NCBI RefSeq assembly: GCF_037023725.1
Contig: NZ_CP146077.1
Location: 3,013,001 to 3,077,000 of the forward strand
Reading direction: 5' to 3'
DNA from: Pseudomonas bubulae
GTDB taxonomy: Bacteria; Pseudomonadota; Gammaproteobacteria; Pseudomonadales; Pseudomonadaceae
Length of the DNA stretch: 64,000 nt
Shown: one piece after another, positions 39,054-48,653 of the stretch
Position numbering within the stretch: position 1 is the first letter of the stretch
Layout: every line of letters starts with the position of its first letter
The notes under the pieces: model-generated
The model's input: the letters and a program-made list of their open reading frames with translations, nothing else
What the model was told of the DNA's origin: nothing
Databases searched by the model: none
Program-made: the position numbers and the translations under genes

Positions 39054-39431
39054 ATGAGTGAAGATGCGCAAGATGTTGTTTTGATTGTCGAAGACGATCC
39101 TTCAATCCTGATGGTCCTGAGCGCCTATCTGTCGGGCGAGGGCTACAGGGTCTTGCAGGCCGAAAACGGCGAACAGGCGTTCGAGATCCTGGCGAGCAAG
39201 CCGCATCTGGACCTTATGGTTACCGACTTCCGTTTGCCGGGGGGGATTTCCGGGGTACAGATCGCCGAGCCTGCGCTCAAGCTGCGCCCGGACCTGAAAG
39301 TCATTTTTATCAGCGGTTACCCGGCCGAGATCCGCGACACGGGCAGCCCCATTACCCTGACGGCGCCGATCCTGGCCAAGCCGTTCGACCTCGACACCTT
39401 GCAGGCGCAGATCCAGAAGCTGCTGGCCTGA
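39054..39431 (+). CDS. Single-domain response regulator
   Basis: 125 residues, one receiver domain: IVEDDPSIL acidic pocket, acceptor Asp58 in LMVTDFRLPGG, FISGYPAE switch region and AKPFDLDTL Lys. It resembles the short FixJ/CheY-like regulators attached to kinases in this genus. It is 66 bp after the receiver-first kinase and on the same strand, so it is the likely terminal acceptor of the cluster. There is no DNA-binding part. Confidence 0.92.
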   Translation: MSEDAQDVVLIVEDDPSILMVLSAYLSGEGYRVLQAENGEQAFEILASKPHLDLMVTDFRLPGGISGVQIAEPALKLRPDLKVIFISGYPAEIRDTGSPITLTAPILAKPFDLDTLQAQIQKLLA

Positions 39432-39453
39432 GCATCTGATTCATGCCGAAACC

Positions 39454-39539
39454 TGTGGGAGCGGGCTTGCTCGCGATGGCATCACCCGCGCCCCTCAGAC
39501 AGGCCGGCTTGCCTGCATTGCGAGCAAGCCCGCCACTGC
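39454..39539. repeat. REP doublet (REPIN) b
   Basis: Left arm GTGGGAGCGGGCTTGCTCGC and an inverted right arm with GCGAGCAAGCCCGCC enclose about 40 bases. It sits between two converging genes. Confidence 0.85.
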
Positions 39540-39551
39540 AGGTTCAGTGCT

Positions 39552-40607
39552 TCACAAGCCCTGCTGCAACGCCGGGTCATCCGGGTTTTGCTGCTCCAGT
39601 TGCGCGAGCAGCACCTGCACATTCTGCAATTGCCCGGCCTCCTTCCAGTAGCGAATCAACAACACGCGTGCCTTGCGATTGGCAGGCTGGCGTTGCAGCA
39701 GCTCTTCGAGCTGACGTTGCGCGGCTTCCAGTTGGTCGAGGTCGTGCAGGGCTGTGGCCAGTTTGTAACGGTAATCACTGTTGTCGGGCTCCAGCTCAAC
39801 GGCCCTGGCCAGGCCAAGCAGGGCGTACTCGGTCTGGCCGTGATTGAGCAGCCAGATGCCCAGGGCATGCTGCAGATAGGCTGAGTCAGGATGGGCTTGA
39901 AGTTGTCTGGCCAGCAATTGCCGGGCCTGGTCGGCTTTACCGCGCTTGTCCAGCAGTTCGATTTGCGCGACGACGGCCTTGAGGTTGTCGGGGTCCAGGC
40001 GGGTGACTTGTTCCAGTGCAGCCTGGGCGTCGTCCAGCTGGCCTTCATGCAGGTACAGCCGGGCAAGTTGGCCTTGAGCCTGCGGATCATCGGGGCGGGT
40101 CTTGAGGTCGCGTTCGAACTCGTCGACCACTTGCTGCAAGGGGCCGAAGTACAGCCCCTGTTCATCTGGCGACAGACCAAGCAGGGCATTGGCAGCCGCA
40201 AAACGCACACTCTGTTCACTGTCATCGAGCAATGGTCCCAGCAATAGCGTGCGCTGGGCGTTGGGCACCAGCCCGACTATGCTCTGGATCGCAGCTTTGC
40301 GTACCAGGGGTGAAGGATTATGCAAATCGGCGTCGGCCAGCTTGAGCGCTTGCGGGCTCGGGTAGTTGGGCAGTTCGGCATGCAGGCCTGCGCGGCGGGT
40401 ATCGGTCAAGTCGGTGCGAGCCAGTTGCTGGTAAAGCACGCGGGCGGCACCGGGTTTGCCGTTATGGGCCATATCCAGTGCGATGGAGTAGCGCTGGTTT
40501 ACCGAAGGAGTAGGGGCGGCAGGATCAGGGCGCATCGAATACCAGAGGCCGCCGGCAACAAGTGCTGACACAAGGCTGATTACGAGGTAACGGCGGGGCT
40601 GGGTCAT
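39552..40607 (-). CDS. TPR/HEAT-repeat membrane-anchored protein
   Basis: 351 residues from ATG 40607 (MTQPRRYLVISLVSALVAGG); upstream in-frame ATG 40643 has no better support. An N-terminal signal anchor (about 8-24) is followed by a HEAT-like part (SPLVRKAAIQSIVGL, SVRFAAANALLGLSP) and then about four TPRs from residue 155 on (QLARLYLHEGQLDDAQAALE, LDPDN, LEPDNSDYRYKLATALHDLD). It probably scaffolds envelope protein interactions; no enzymatic motif is seen. It lies 106 bp downstream of the PBP2 gene on the same strand, so co-transcription is possible. Confidence 0.8.
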   Translation of the reverse strand: MTQPRRYLVISLVSALVAGGLWYSMRPDPAAPTPSVNQRYSIALDMAHNGKPGAARVLYQQLARTDLTDTRRAGLHAELPNYPSPQALKLADADLHNPSPLVRKAAIQSIVGLVPNAQRTLLLGPLLDDSEQSVRFAAANALLGLSPDEQGLYFGPLQQVVDEFERDLKTRPDDPQAQGQLARLYLHEGQLDDAQAALEQVTRLDPDNLKAVVAQIELLDKRGKADQARQLLARQLQAHPDSAYLQHALGIWLLNHGQTEYALLGLARAVELEPDNSDYRYKLATALHDLDQLEAAQRQLEELLQRQPANRKARVLLIRYWKEAGQLQNVQVLLAQLEQQNPDDPALQQGL

Positions 40608-40713
40608 CCAATATCCAGAAACAGGCATGCATATGGGGTGCAAGAGTGGGTGACTCGGGAGCTTGAGTCAAATCGCCATGGCCACCCTCACCCTGAGGGC
40701 GAGGGTGCGGCTT

Positions 40714-42609
40714 TCACACATGCGGCGTGGCATGGCCCTTGACCTGCGGGCTGGCGTACTGCGGCTTGAGCAGGCCCTGGTTGTCCAGCAACCAGGCATC
40801 CATCACCTTGCGCACCACCGGGCCGGCCACCCGGCCACCGGCTTCGCCGTTCTCGATCATCACCGAAATCACGATCTGCGGATCTTCCGCCGGGGCAAAG
40901 CCAACAAACAGGGCGTTGTCCCGATTGCGCTCGGCGGTCTTGAGGCGGTTGTAACGCTCGCCCTGCTTGATTGCCACCACCTGCGCCGTACCGCTTTTGC
41001 CGGCAATCCGGTATTGCACGCCCTGGGCTGCTGCCCGGGCAATACCGCGCGGGTCGTGCATCACCAACTGCATGGCGTGATTGACCTGATCCCAGTCCCG
41101 CGGATCACGCAGCACCAGATTGGGGATCGGGTGTTCATCCACCGGCGGCATACCGTCCACGGTCCTGGCCAGGTGCGGACGGTTCCATACGCCCTTGTTG
41201 GCAATCAGCGCGGTGGCCTGGGCCAGCTGCAGCGGGGTAACCTGCATATAACCCTGGCCGATGCCCAGGATCACTGTTTCGCCAGGGAACCATGCTTGAC
41301 GGCGGGTGCTGCGCTTCCACTCGCGGGACGGCATCAGGCCAGATGACTCTTCAAACATGTCCAGCGAGACTTTTTGCCCCAGCCCGAATTCGGCCATGTA
41401 ATCGTGCATGCGGTCAATGCCCAGCTTGGATGCCAGGTCGTAAAAGTAGGTGTCGTTGGAGCGCATGATCGCCGCGTTCAAATCCACCCAGCCGTCACCA
41501 CTGTGGTTCCAGTTGCGGTATTTGTGGTCGACATTGGGCAACTGGAAATAGCCGGGGTCAAACACCCGGGTCGAGGCGGAAATTACGCCGCTGTCCAGCC
41601 CTGCAATCGCCACTTCGGGCTTGATGGTCGATCCCGGTGCATACAGCCCGCGCAGGGCCCGGTTGAACAGCGGTTTGTCGATGGAATCGCGCAAGCCCGA
41701 GTAGTCCCTGGAGCTGATACCGGTCACGAACAGGTTGGGGTCGAAACTCGGTTTGCTGACCATCGCCAGCACCTCGCCGGTTTTCGGGTCCAGGGCAATG
41801 ATCGAGCCACGGCGGTCGCCCAGGGCATCCTCGGCGGCTTCCTGCAATTTGATATCCAGGCTCAGCACGATGTTCTTGCCCGCCACCGCATCGGTGTGGC
41901 GCAGCACGCGCATGACCCGGCCCTGTGCATTGGTTTCGACTTCTTCAAAACCGACCTGGCCGTGCAGTTCGTTCTCATAGAAGCGTTCGATGCCGGTTTT
42001 ACCGATCGATTGGGTGCCACGGTATTGAGTGGCATTCAGCTGCTTGGCTTCTTTCTCGTTGATGCGCCCGACATAACCGACTGAGTGGGCAAAGTGATCG
42101 CCCTGCGGATAGTGGCGTACAAATTGCGCCTCGACATCGATACCCGGCAGGCGGAACTGGTTGACGGCCAGCAGGGCGATCTGATCTTCCGTCAGCTCGT
42201 ACAGCAGGGTTGAAGGGTCAAACGGGTGGCGCGCCTGTTTCATCGCCTTGGCAAATACGGCGCGATCTTCTTCGGGCAAGTGCAGGATGCTGATCACTGA
42301 ATCCAGCACCTTGGCGGTATCGCCAGCCCGCTCGCGGGTGATGGTCATATTGAAGCTGGGCTGGTTATCGGCCAGCAGCACGCCGTTGCGGTCATAGATA
42401 AAACCGCGCTCCGGGGGGATGGGCAACACGTGCACCCGGTTGTTCTCGGAGACCGTGGAGTTGTAGTCGAACTCGGTGACTTGCAGAAAATACATGCGAC
42501 CGATCAGGGCGCAGCTGATAGCCAGCACCAGCGCCGCACAGGCGATCAGTCTTTTATTGACCAGCCGTTTTTCGGAATCGTGATCTTTAAGAGGGATCGG
42601 CTCAGGCAT
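40714..42609 (-). CDS. mrdA: Penicillin-binding protein 2 (transpeptidase)
   Basis: 631 residues. A short cytoplasmic N-terminus and a membrane anchor at about 21-43 are followed by the PBP dimerisation domain (IPPERGFIYDRNGVLLADN). The transpeptidase active site is Ser327 and Lys330 in APGSTIKPE, with SND (SNDTYFYD) and KSGT (GKSGTAQVV) motifs. PBP2 cross-links peptidoglycan in elongation with RodA. The usual rodA, mltB and rlpA genes are absent next to it, so this may be a second copy. A GC-rich inverted repeat (40683-40707) lies just after the stop. Confidence 0.93.
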   Translation of the reverse strand: MPEPIPLKDHDSEKRLVNKRLIACAALVLAISCALIGRMYFLQVTEFDYNSTVSENNRVHVLPIPPERGFIYDRNGVLLADNQPSFNMTITRERAGDTAKVLDSVISILHLPEEDRAVFAKAMKQARHPFDPSTLLYELTEDQIALLAVNQFRLPGIDVEAQFVRHYPQGDHFAHSVGYVGRINEKEAKQLNATQYRGTQSIGKTGIERFYENELHGQVGFEEVETNAQGRVMRVLRHTDAVAGKNIVLSLDIKLQEAAEDALGDRRGSIIALDPKTGEVLAMVSKPSFDPNLFVTGISSRDYSGLRDSIDKPLFNRALRGLYAPGSTIKPEVAIAGLDSGVISASTRVFDPGYFQLPNVDHKYRNWNHSGDGWVDLNAAIMRSNDTYFYDLASKLGIDRMHDYMAEFGLGQKVSLDMFEESSGLMPSREWKRSTRRQAWFPGETVILGIGQGYMQVTPLQLAQATALIANKGVWNRPHLARTVDGMPPVDEHPIPNLVLRDPRDWDQVNHAMQLVMHDPRGIARAAAQGVQYRIAGKSGTAQVVAIKQGERYNRLKTAERNRDNALFVGFAPAEDPQIVISVMIENGEAGGRVAGPVVRKVMDAWLLDNQGLLKPQYASPQVKGHATPHV

Positions 42610-42786
42610 ATCCGGGGTGTCTCGCGTCAGAAAACAGATAGCAGCAGCCAGCAGGTCGTTAGCTGGCTACGAAATTCGGCGCACACCTTACCAAGAAGCC
42701 TGTGCTTGAGTCAGTTTATTGGCCGAAATGTGGATGAAAGCCGACGGGCAGTGGGCCTGCTGAGTGGCTTTGGACTCCGACCAAGA

Positions 42787-42842
42787 AAGCGTGTAGTCCT
42801 CTCCTCCCTTCGAGCGAAAAGGACTACAGCCAAGCCACGCTT
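42787..42842. other. Long inverted repeat in the mrdA leader region
   Basis: The 7-bp arms AAGCGTG (42787-42793) and CACGCTT (42836-42842) enclose TAGTCCT (42794-42800) and AGGACTA (42820-42826), giving a bulged two-part stem. It lies between the M60 pseudogene 3' end and mrdA. Role unknown: it may be a structured leader, terminator or remnant of a mobile repeat. Confidence 0.4.
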
Positions 42843-42883
42843 AAGCTGGCGGGGATACACGTGCCCGCAGACTGTTAATACAT

Positions 42884-44804
42884 TTATTGAAATGTATCAG
42901 CCACTGTAAACGGGATATCCAGTTGGGCACCCCAGGCAGGTAACTTCCAATCCCTTGCAGCGAGTTGAATACGGCCTCTTAGGTTGCCTTTAAGCCCAGG
43001 ATTGTCTTGAGGGTGGTATTCGATGTTCCAATAGCTGTAACCCGGTTGAGCACAGCCAGTCGCGGAGTTTAAAGAGCGTTTTGCACAGCCCCCGTTGCTG
43101 CGTGTGCCCCGGAAAGTGAGGTAACTGATTTTATTTGATTGATCCCAGGCAGGCACGATCAGTTTCGTGTAGTTGGAGTCTGCCCATGTCAAGTCCACAG
43201 GGCCTTCATTGATGTTGTATGCGACGTATGCAATATTTTTTGCACTACCATCCTGCATCTGGCCATGTGTTGAACTTGCACTGTTTGCCGCGATAGCCCA
43301 GTTATTGCGGGTGTCAGCTCCTACAGGTTGTAAAGGTTGTGCCAGTTCCATGTTTGCGATGGTCTTGCTGGCTTCGGCTGAGTAAGCCACCCCCCATTTG
43401 TCGAAAAAGCTTCTTAGGTCACGGCCGGAAAAACGACTGGCATTGACAACGAACCAATCTTTTTTCTTGGCGTTGGTATTGAAAGCAGTCGCGTTGTCTG
43501 CATAGTTGAACTCTTTACGAAAAGCTTTTCCAAGTTGGGGGTAAAGGTTCTCATAGGAGGCCGCCAATTGGTTGAACATGACCGAGCGATTAAAGTCTCC
43601 TCCTTCAATTGCGCCGTCAAAGTTATAAGCCTTGCCTGATTTTAAATAGTTGCCCACGGATTCCCGATCCCAGGTTTTGTCCGAGTAGGCAGCGCCCGGA
43701 TGACAGTCCTTCAATTCATACGACCCTTGAAGGCGACGGCAAGCGGCGACTGAGTAAAGGTTGACCGTAACTTCCGAGAGCCCCCCCACGTCCATCCGAC
43801 CTGATTCATGTGGCCGTATTCATGCCAGTAACCCCATGAGGTGGGAACGGCAGCTCCGCCAAAGTTGATCTTGATGAGTCCCTGGCCACCTGATGCACTG
43901 CAACATGCAGCATAAGAAGCATTGATCAAGCCTGGCGTGGGCAAGTCGAGCGGGGCCGCTATCGACTGACTGTCAAATCCATTGAGCCGGTCGTTTACCA
44001 GTGTCATGAGCAGGTGCTCGCGCATTAACCGCATAATGTCAATGTTCTTGTTGCGGTTAGCGACTTTAGCTGGCATGTAGAAGCGGGTCCGCCCGTCGAA
44101 TAACAGCACCTCTCCTGATGGATTGGGCTGTTGGCTGAGGGTTGTTTTCCATTCTTCTTTTGTTGTTATGCCAAAAATAAACATCGGTACATGTTGTGCA
44201 TTGCCCTTGTTGACGTGTAGGGGAATCATTTTTCCGGCGTTCTGCATGTCGCGTGTCGGGTCTTGGCACGAAAGCAGCAGAGTCCCATTTCTGGAGGCTG
44301 TGTAAGTGACCGTGTACTCGGTCGGGGCAGCAGGGAGCCTGAGCTCATCATGTAAACTTGAAGGCACATTGAAGTCTGGGATGGTCCAGGCACTGCAAGT
44401 TATATTGCTGTCGGATGGGGTTCTTGTGATTTCTACAGACTGTGAGGTGCTCAAAAATACAGGGGTAGTAAAAAAACCATGCCTGCCATGCATGCTTGTC
44501 CTGTTTCGTCCATTAGTATGACCTTCGGTTACAGGTACTTTGTAATTTCCTGAGGTGTCGCCAGTATATTGCTCTAGTGTTTTGCGGATCCAGTAGAGGG
44601 GTGTCAGAGGATCATTGCTGTCTGTGAGGGCCTTGTCGGGATCGCTGTTCAATAATTGTGGTGAAAGGTTGAATTCTGCCAGGGCTTCGACGAATCCGGG
44701 CTTTGATTCGTGACTTCTCCACCACAGTGTTTGCTCCTGCGCTAGAGCAGGGGTGAATGCACTCAAGGAACATAGGCTGCCAAGTAACATTGCGCTAATA
44801 CAGT
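42884..44804 (-). pseudogene. M60-type zinc metalloprotease, broken by frameshift and IS30
   Basis: Two overlapping minus-strand frames (44790-43711 and 43795-42884) encode one protein of about 635 residues. The first holds the signal peptide and the zinc site HEYGH (43810-43824). The second continues LSEVTVNLYS and carries the third ligand Glu, 12 residues after HEYGH, which fits the M60 pattern HEXXH-x(8-28)-E. The frame changes at a run of seven C on the plus strand (43781-43787); eight would restore GWTWGGLSEV. At the 5' end an IS30 element separates the body from its start: the codons at 45883-45871 join in frame to give MNINCISAMLLGSLCSL. M60 enzymes (SslE, IMPa type) cut mucin-like glycoproteins. 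It is non-functional as assembled unless the tract is phase variable. Confidence 0.8.
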
Positions 44805-45870
44805 CCTGAATTCAACACATAAGTGCAACGCTCACCCCTGTATGCACTTCGTACGGCGTCTTCCAGCCCAAGCGCTTGCGCGGGCGTAGATTGATCCTCG
44901 CTACTGTCCGATTGACGGCTTCGACGGTCAGCTTGCTGAAGTCGCTGCCCTTGGGGAAATACTGGCGGAGCAGACCGTTGGTGTTTTCATTGGTGCCACG
45001 TTGCCAGGATGAATAGGGGTCTGCAAAAAAGACCTGGCACTGGCTCCGTAGCGCGATGCGTTCATGCCCGGCAAACTCCCTTCCGTTATCCAGCGTCAGC
45101 GTGTGAGCGGCATGGCCCTGAAGCATCAGATTGATCGCCCGCGTTACCTGCCGGCGCGTTCTGCGCTTGACCGGATAGGCGCTCAGATAGCCGCTTTTGC
45201 GATCAACCAGGGTCACCAGGTTACCGCCCAGTCCATGTACCGTATCGCCCTCCCAGTCCCCCAGGCGCTCGCGGCTTTCGACCTCGGCTGGGCGTTCACT
45301 GATTGACACGCGATTACGCAGCTGCCCGCGCCGATCGTGGCTTCCATAGCGTTTCCGGTAGCGCTTTCGGCGATGTCGCAGATAGGTATAAAGCTCACCA
45401 CCGGCGCGCTGTTCGGCGGCAATGAACCGATAAATCCACTCATGGCTGACCGCCCGGCTTGGCTGCTCCTGCTTCAACCGCTGGGCGATCTGCTCCGGAC
45501 TCATGCCATGCTTGAGCCACACCGGGAGATGATGGCTGAGCCATGTCGCCGGCTTGCAAAACTTGCGCGCACCCGCTCGACGAGCATCACTTTCATGGGC
45601 CGCAGAAACAGCCTTGTAGATATTCTGGGTGCTGTTGCGGCGAACCTCGCGACTGATCGTCGAGGGATGCACGCCGACCCGCTTTGCAATGCTCGCCTGG
45701 CTCTCTGCGGCGCTCAAGCCAGCCTCAATCTGGTAACGTTGTCCCTGAGTCAGCTGCCGGTAATGCGTAGTCATCTGCGCTTGAATCCTTCGGTGTGAGA
45801 GCCTGGATTCTACCGGTGGCTGGCTCTCTGCCTCTCGTTTCAAGCGTTGCGCTTATTCTATGAATTCAGG
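44805..45870 (-). mobile_element. IS30-family insertion sequence
   Basis: The element is 1066 bp. Its 27-bp imperfect terminal inverted repeats (44805-44831 and 45844-45870) begin CCTGAATTCA and end GCAACGC, with 5 mismatches. A 3-bp direct repeat AGT (44802-44804 and 45871-45873) flanks it, typical of IS30 target duplication. It carries one transposase gene whose stop codon lies within the left repeat. It interrupts the fifth codon of the M60 protease gene. Confidence 0.93.
44812..45774 (-). CDS. IS30 family transposase
   Basis: 320 residues from ATG 45774 (MTTHYRQLTQGQRYQIEAGL); a longer reading from 45843 crosses the terminal repeat region. The N-terminal helix-turn-helix is SQASIAKRVGVHPSTISREV. 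The integrase-like DDE core has Asp in GDWEGDTV, Asp in TLDNGREFAGH and Glu in GTNENTNGLLRQYFPKG. It cuts and pastes or copies the element through a circular intermediate in this family. The frame is intact, so the element is probably active. Confidence 0.95.
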   Translation of the reverse strand: MTTHYRQLTQGQRYQIEAGLSAAESQASIAKRVGVHPSTISREVRRNSTQNIYKAVSAAHESDARRAGARKFCKPATWLSHHLPVWLKHGMSPEQIAQRLKQEQPSRAVSHEWIYRFIAAEQRAGGELYTYLRHRRKRYRKRYGSHDRRGQLRNRVSISERPAEVESRERLGDWEGDTVHGLGGNLVTLVDRKSGYLSAYPVKRRTRRQVTRAINLMLQGHAAHTLTLDNGREFAGHERIALRSQCQVFFADPYSSWQRGTNENTNGLLRQYFPKGSDFSKLTVEAVNRTVARINLRPRKRLGWKTPYEVHTGVSVALMC

Positions 45871-46133
45871 AGTTGATGTTCATATCTTTCGGTCTTTTCA
45901 TAGTTGTTTGTAGGGAAAGATACCGGCGTAGTCTGCCAGCTCCCTCAGATTGCATGAGCTTGGTCTTGGGAAATAGAGTTTTTTTCTTGTGATTTAGTAG
46001 GCATTTTAATGTTGTAGTCGTAAGTTGTAGGTAAAGTTAGCCAGGCTTGATATGTAAGCGGCCTGTATCAAAAAGCATGTTGAATACGGGGCAATGAAGT
46101 AAAATCCCTGTTTTTAGAGGAAATCGACCCTTA

Positions 46134-47057
46134 ATGCTGTCTCTGATCGACTGGTACCCTCATGCACCTTTGCAGCCTTTAAACGTAGAGTGGCTGCAGC
46201 AGGCCGGGATCGAAGCAGCTGTATTGCGGCTGGACCTTATCGACCCGCTGATCAGCGGCAACAAGTGGTTCAAGCTCACTGACCATTTACGCAGGGCACG
46301 GGCAGCAGGGGCTGACGGGCTGATCAGCCTGGGCGGCGCCCATTCCAATCATTTGCATGCCCTGGCAGCTGCCGGCAAGCGTTTTGGCTTTGCCACCGTG
46401 GGGCTGTTGCGCGGTCACCCTCAACAAACCCCCACCACGCTCGACCTTGAGCGCTTTGGCATGCAACTGCACTGGCTGGGATTTGCCGGGTATCGGGCGC
46501 GGCATGAGCCGGACTTTTGGCAACCGTGGCAGGCCCTGTACCCGAACCTGCATCAGGTGCCCGAGGGTGGCGGCGGGCTGGCGGGGGCCCTGGGTTGCAT
46601 GCCGTTGGTAAGCAGGGTGCGCGAGCAATTGGCGACTATAGGTTGGCAAGATTACGACGCTTGGTGGCTGGCCGCGGGGACCGGCACCACCCTGGCCGGG
46701 CTGGTGCTGGGCGAGGAGGGTAGGCGTCGGGTATATGGCGCGCTGGCGGTTCCCGAGGACCACGGCGTGGCCCCGCAGGTTGAGGCCATTTTGCAGGCTG
46801 GCGGGTTGCAGGAGCGAAATTTTGAGCTGGTCGATGCCAGTCGTGGCGGTTTTGCCAAGGTGGACGACGCCTTGCTGGCGTTTATGCGGGCCAATGAAGT
46901 GGCCAGTGGCATGCCACTGGAGCCGCTTTACACGGCCAAGGCTTTGATGGCACTGGCCCAGGCGGTTGAAAAGGGGGTCATTACACGGGGAATGCGTGTG
47001 GTGTTTGTTCACACCGGCGGCCTGCAAGGCCGCCGGGGGTTTGACCTGGGGCTTTAA
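46134..47057 (+). CDS. PLP-dependent ACC deaminase/D-cysteine desulfhydrase family enzyme
   Basis: 307 residues of the tryptophan-synthase-beta fold. The PLP-lysine region is LISGNKWFKLTDHL near residues 40-50. LISLGGAHSNHLHALAAAG is the cofactor-ring and substrate region (SNH), and AAGTGTTLAGLVLG is the phosphate-binding loop. The family includes ACC deaminase and D-cysteine desulfhydrase, with the shared Ser-Asn-His motif. The sequence is shorter than typical AcdS (338 residues), so a D-cysteine or other D-amino acid lyase role is more likely than ACC deaminase. The 263 bp upstream separate it from the IS element and contain the promoter. Confidence 0.88.
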   Translation: MLSLIDWYPHAPLQPLNVEWLQQAGIEAAVLRLDLIDPLISGNKWFKLTDHLRRARAAGADGLISLGGAHSNHLHALAAAGKRFGFATVGLLRGHPQQTPTTLDLERFGMQLHWLGFAGYRARHEPDFWQPWQALYPNLHQVPEGGGGLAGALGCMPLVSRVREQLATIGWQDYDAWWLAAGTGTTLAGLVLGEEGRRRVYGALAVPEDHGVAPQVEAILQAGGLQERNFELVDASRGGFAKVDDALLAFMRANEVASGMPLEPLYTAKALMALAQAVEKGVITRGMRVVFVHTGGLQGRRGFDLGL

Positions 47058-47602
47058 GAACGCCCGGGCAACATGCGCAGCAAAGTGTTGTCCTTGATCA
47101 GATAGTGATGCCCCAGACCGGCCACGGCATGCAGGCCGATCAGCCAGTAACCGATGGTACCGCCCAGTTCATGCCAGCTCTTGATCTGCTTGGCGAAGTC
47201 CGGGTCCTTGGCGGTCAGGGGCAGGATATCGAAACCATAAAAGTACACCGGCTTGTCGTTGTAGCTCAGCACCAGGTAACCCAGCACCGGCATGGCGATC
47301 ATGAACAGGTACAACGCCCAGTGCATCAAAGTGGCCAGAGCGGTCTGCCAGGCGGGTGGTGTCGGGGTGATTTTCGGCGCAACGCCCAGGGTTCGGGCCA
47401 GCAGCCTTAGCCAGACCAGTGCAAACACCGTCAACCCGAGCATGAAGTGCGCATCCTTCATCAGGTTGCGCCCGTCGCTGTCCTTGGGGAAGATCCCGCG
47501 AAACTCGATCGAGGCGTAGATCAATATAAACAGCAGCACCATCAGCCAGTGCAGGGCGATGGACATCCGGCTGTAGTGATGGGCGGTGCTTTTCCAGGTC
47601 AT
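47054..47602 (-). CDS. Cytochrome b561 family protein
   Basis: 182 residues and four membrane helices. Conserved histidines typical of heme b ligands occur in IALHWLMVLLF, MKDAHFMLGLTV, LMHWALYLFMIAM and IGLHAVAGLGHHYLIKDN. Members move electrons from membrane quinols to periplasmic acceptors such as superoxide or catalase partners. ATG 47602 is preceded by AGGA. It lies 94 bp after the DUF1853 gene on the same strand, and its stop overlaps the stop of the convergent deaminase-like gene by 4 bases. Confidence 0.92.
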   Translation of the reverse strand: MTWKSTAHHYSRMSIALHWLMVLLFILIYASIEFRGIFPKDSDGRNLMKDAHFMLGLTVFALVWLRLLARTLGVAPKITPTPPAWQTALATLMHWALYLFMIAMPVLGYLVLSYNDKPVYFYGFDILPLTAKDPDFAKQIKSWHELGGTIGYWLIGLHAVAGLGHHYLIKDNTLLRMLPGRS

Positions 47603-47696
47603 GGTGGTTCCTCACGGTTCAGGTCTAAAGTCCCCGTTCTTGTTGACGGAGTTCCTTTACTCTAAGTGGCCTGAGCAATCTTGCACTTGAGATGTG

Positions 47697-48653
47697 TCAG
47701 TTTTCAGGGCTTCCCGGCACATTAGGCCAAAGATCGGAAACCAGAAACAGGCGTTCAGCCTCTTCCCAGTCGCCCTCATCGTTTTCAGTCAGGCGAACCA
47801 GCAGCTGCGCCGGTGCTTGCGGGTGCAGTTCTGCCAGCCAGATATCCAGCTGTTGTGCCGCCCATATCCCCTCAGGAGCATAGCGCGCCGGAGCCAGCCA
47901 GGCATGCCGGGGCAGGGGTTGCCAGCAACCGGTGGCGCTCTGGCGGATAAACGCCGTCCAGTCGCGCTGATGCAACCAGCGCCCGCGCAGGTGTTGCGGG
48001 TTGGCACCGGCTGGTGGTCGGGCCTGCCCTGGCCACGGATACAGCAGGTAGCCGCCAAGCCACAAATGAGCGCTGAACGCCTGCACATCCAGCCCGGCCA
48101 GCACTTCACGGCTTTCCGGGCGGCTGGACATGGGTAGCTGGTGCTGGCAGAAATGCTTGAGCTTGCGGTCCAGGCGGTCATTGCTGCCGGGGCCTAGCCA
48201 TTGCGCAGGGTCTGCGCCATCACCGTCCTGGGGGCCGAGGTAGAGTTTGATCGCCAGTTCCAGATGATGCACGCCGTCGCGGTCTCGCAGCACTAAATCG
48301 AGCTCACCCAGGGTATGCCCGCCCAGGCGGATCGGCAGGTTCGCGGCAATCAGCTCGACGCCCGGGGCATGCTGCACTGCAAACTGCCACAAGCGCTCGT
48401 AATAGCGCCCCAGGCGTCGGGTGGTGGCCAGTTCGAGCCAGTGCAGGAGTGGTTGGCAGTTGCGGTCCAGCTCGCGCAGCCAGTGCTCCAGTTGCTCCGG
48501 CGCCTGGACCCAGTCGCTGCCTGCCAATGGATGGCGTTGGGGCCAGGGGGTGTGGGTCAGCATCGGTGGTGCGAGGATCACCCACGCCAGATCGCGCACC
48601 TCGGGGTGGCGCAATTGATGGGGCAGGTTGAGCAAGTCGGGGAAGAGGGTCAT
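47697..48653 (-). CDS. DUF1853 family protein
   Basis: 318 residues from ATG 48653 ([20 protein letters not shown]), preferred over 48674 because homologs begin here. The sequence matches the DUF1853 family, with [17 protein letters not shown] near the N-terminus and the nuclease-like GELDLVLRD block with [11 protein letters not shown]; the latter resembles a PD-(D/E)XK core but that assignment is inference. Function is unknown. It is divergent from nadK with 101 bp between, the same neighbourhood as in other Pseudomonas. Confidence 0.88.
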   Translation of the reverse strand: MTLFPDLLNLPHQLRHPEVRDLAWVILAPPMLTHTPWPQRHPLAGSDWVQAPEQLEHWLRELDRNCQPLLHWLELATTRRLGRYYERLWQFAVQHAPGVELIAANLPIRLGGHTLGELDLVLRDRDGVHHLELAIKLYLGPQDGDGADPAQWLGPGSNDRLDRKLKHFCQHQLPMSSRPESREVLAGLDVQAFSAHLWLGGYLLYPWPGQARPPAGANPQHLRGRWLHQRDWTAFIRQSATGCWQPLPRHAWLAPARYAPEGIWAAQQLDIWLAELHPQAPAQLLVRLTENDEGDWEEAERLFLVSDLWPNVPGSPEN

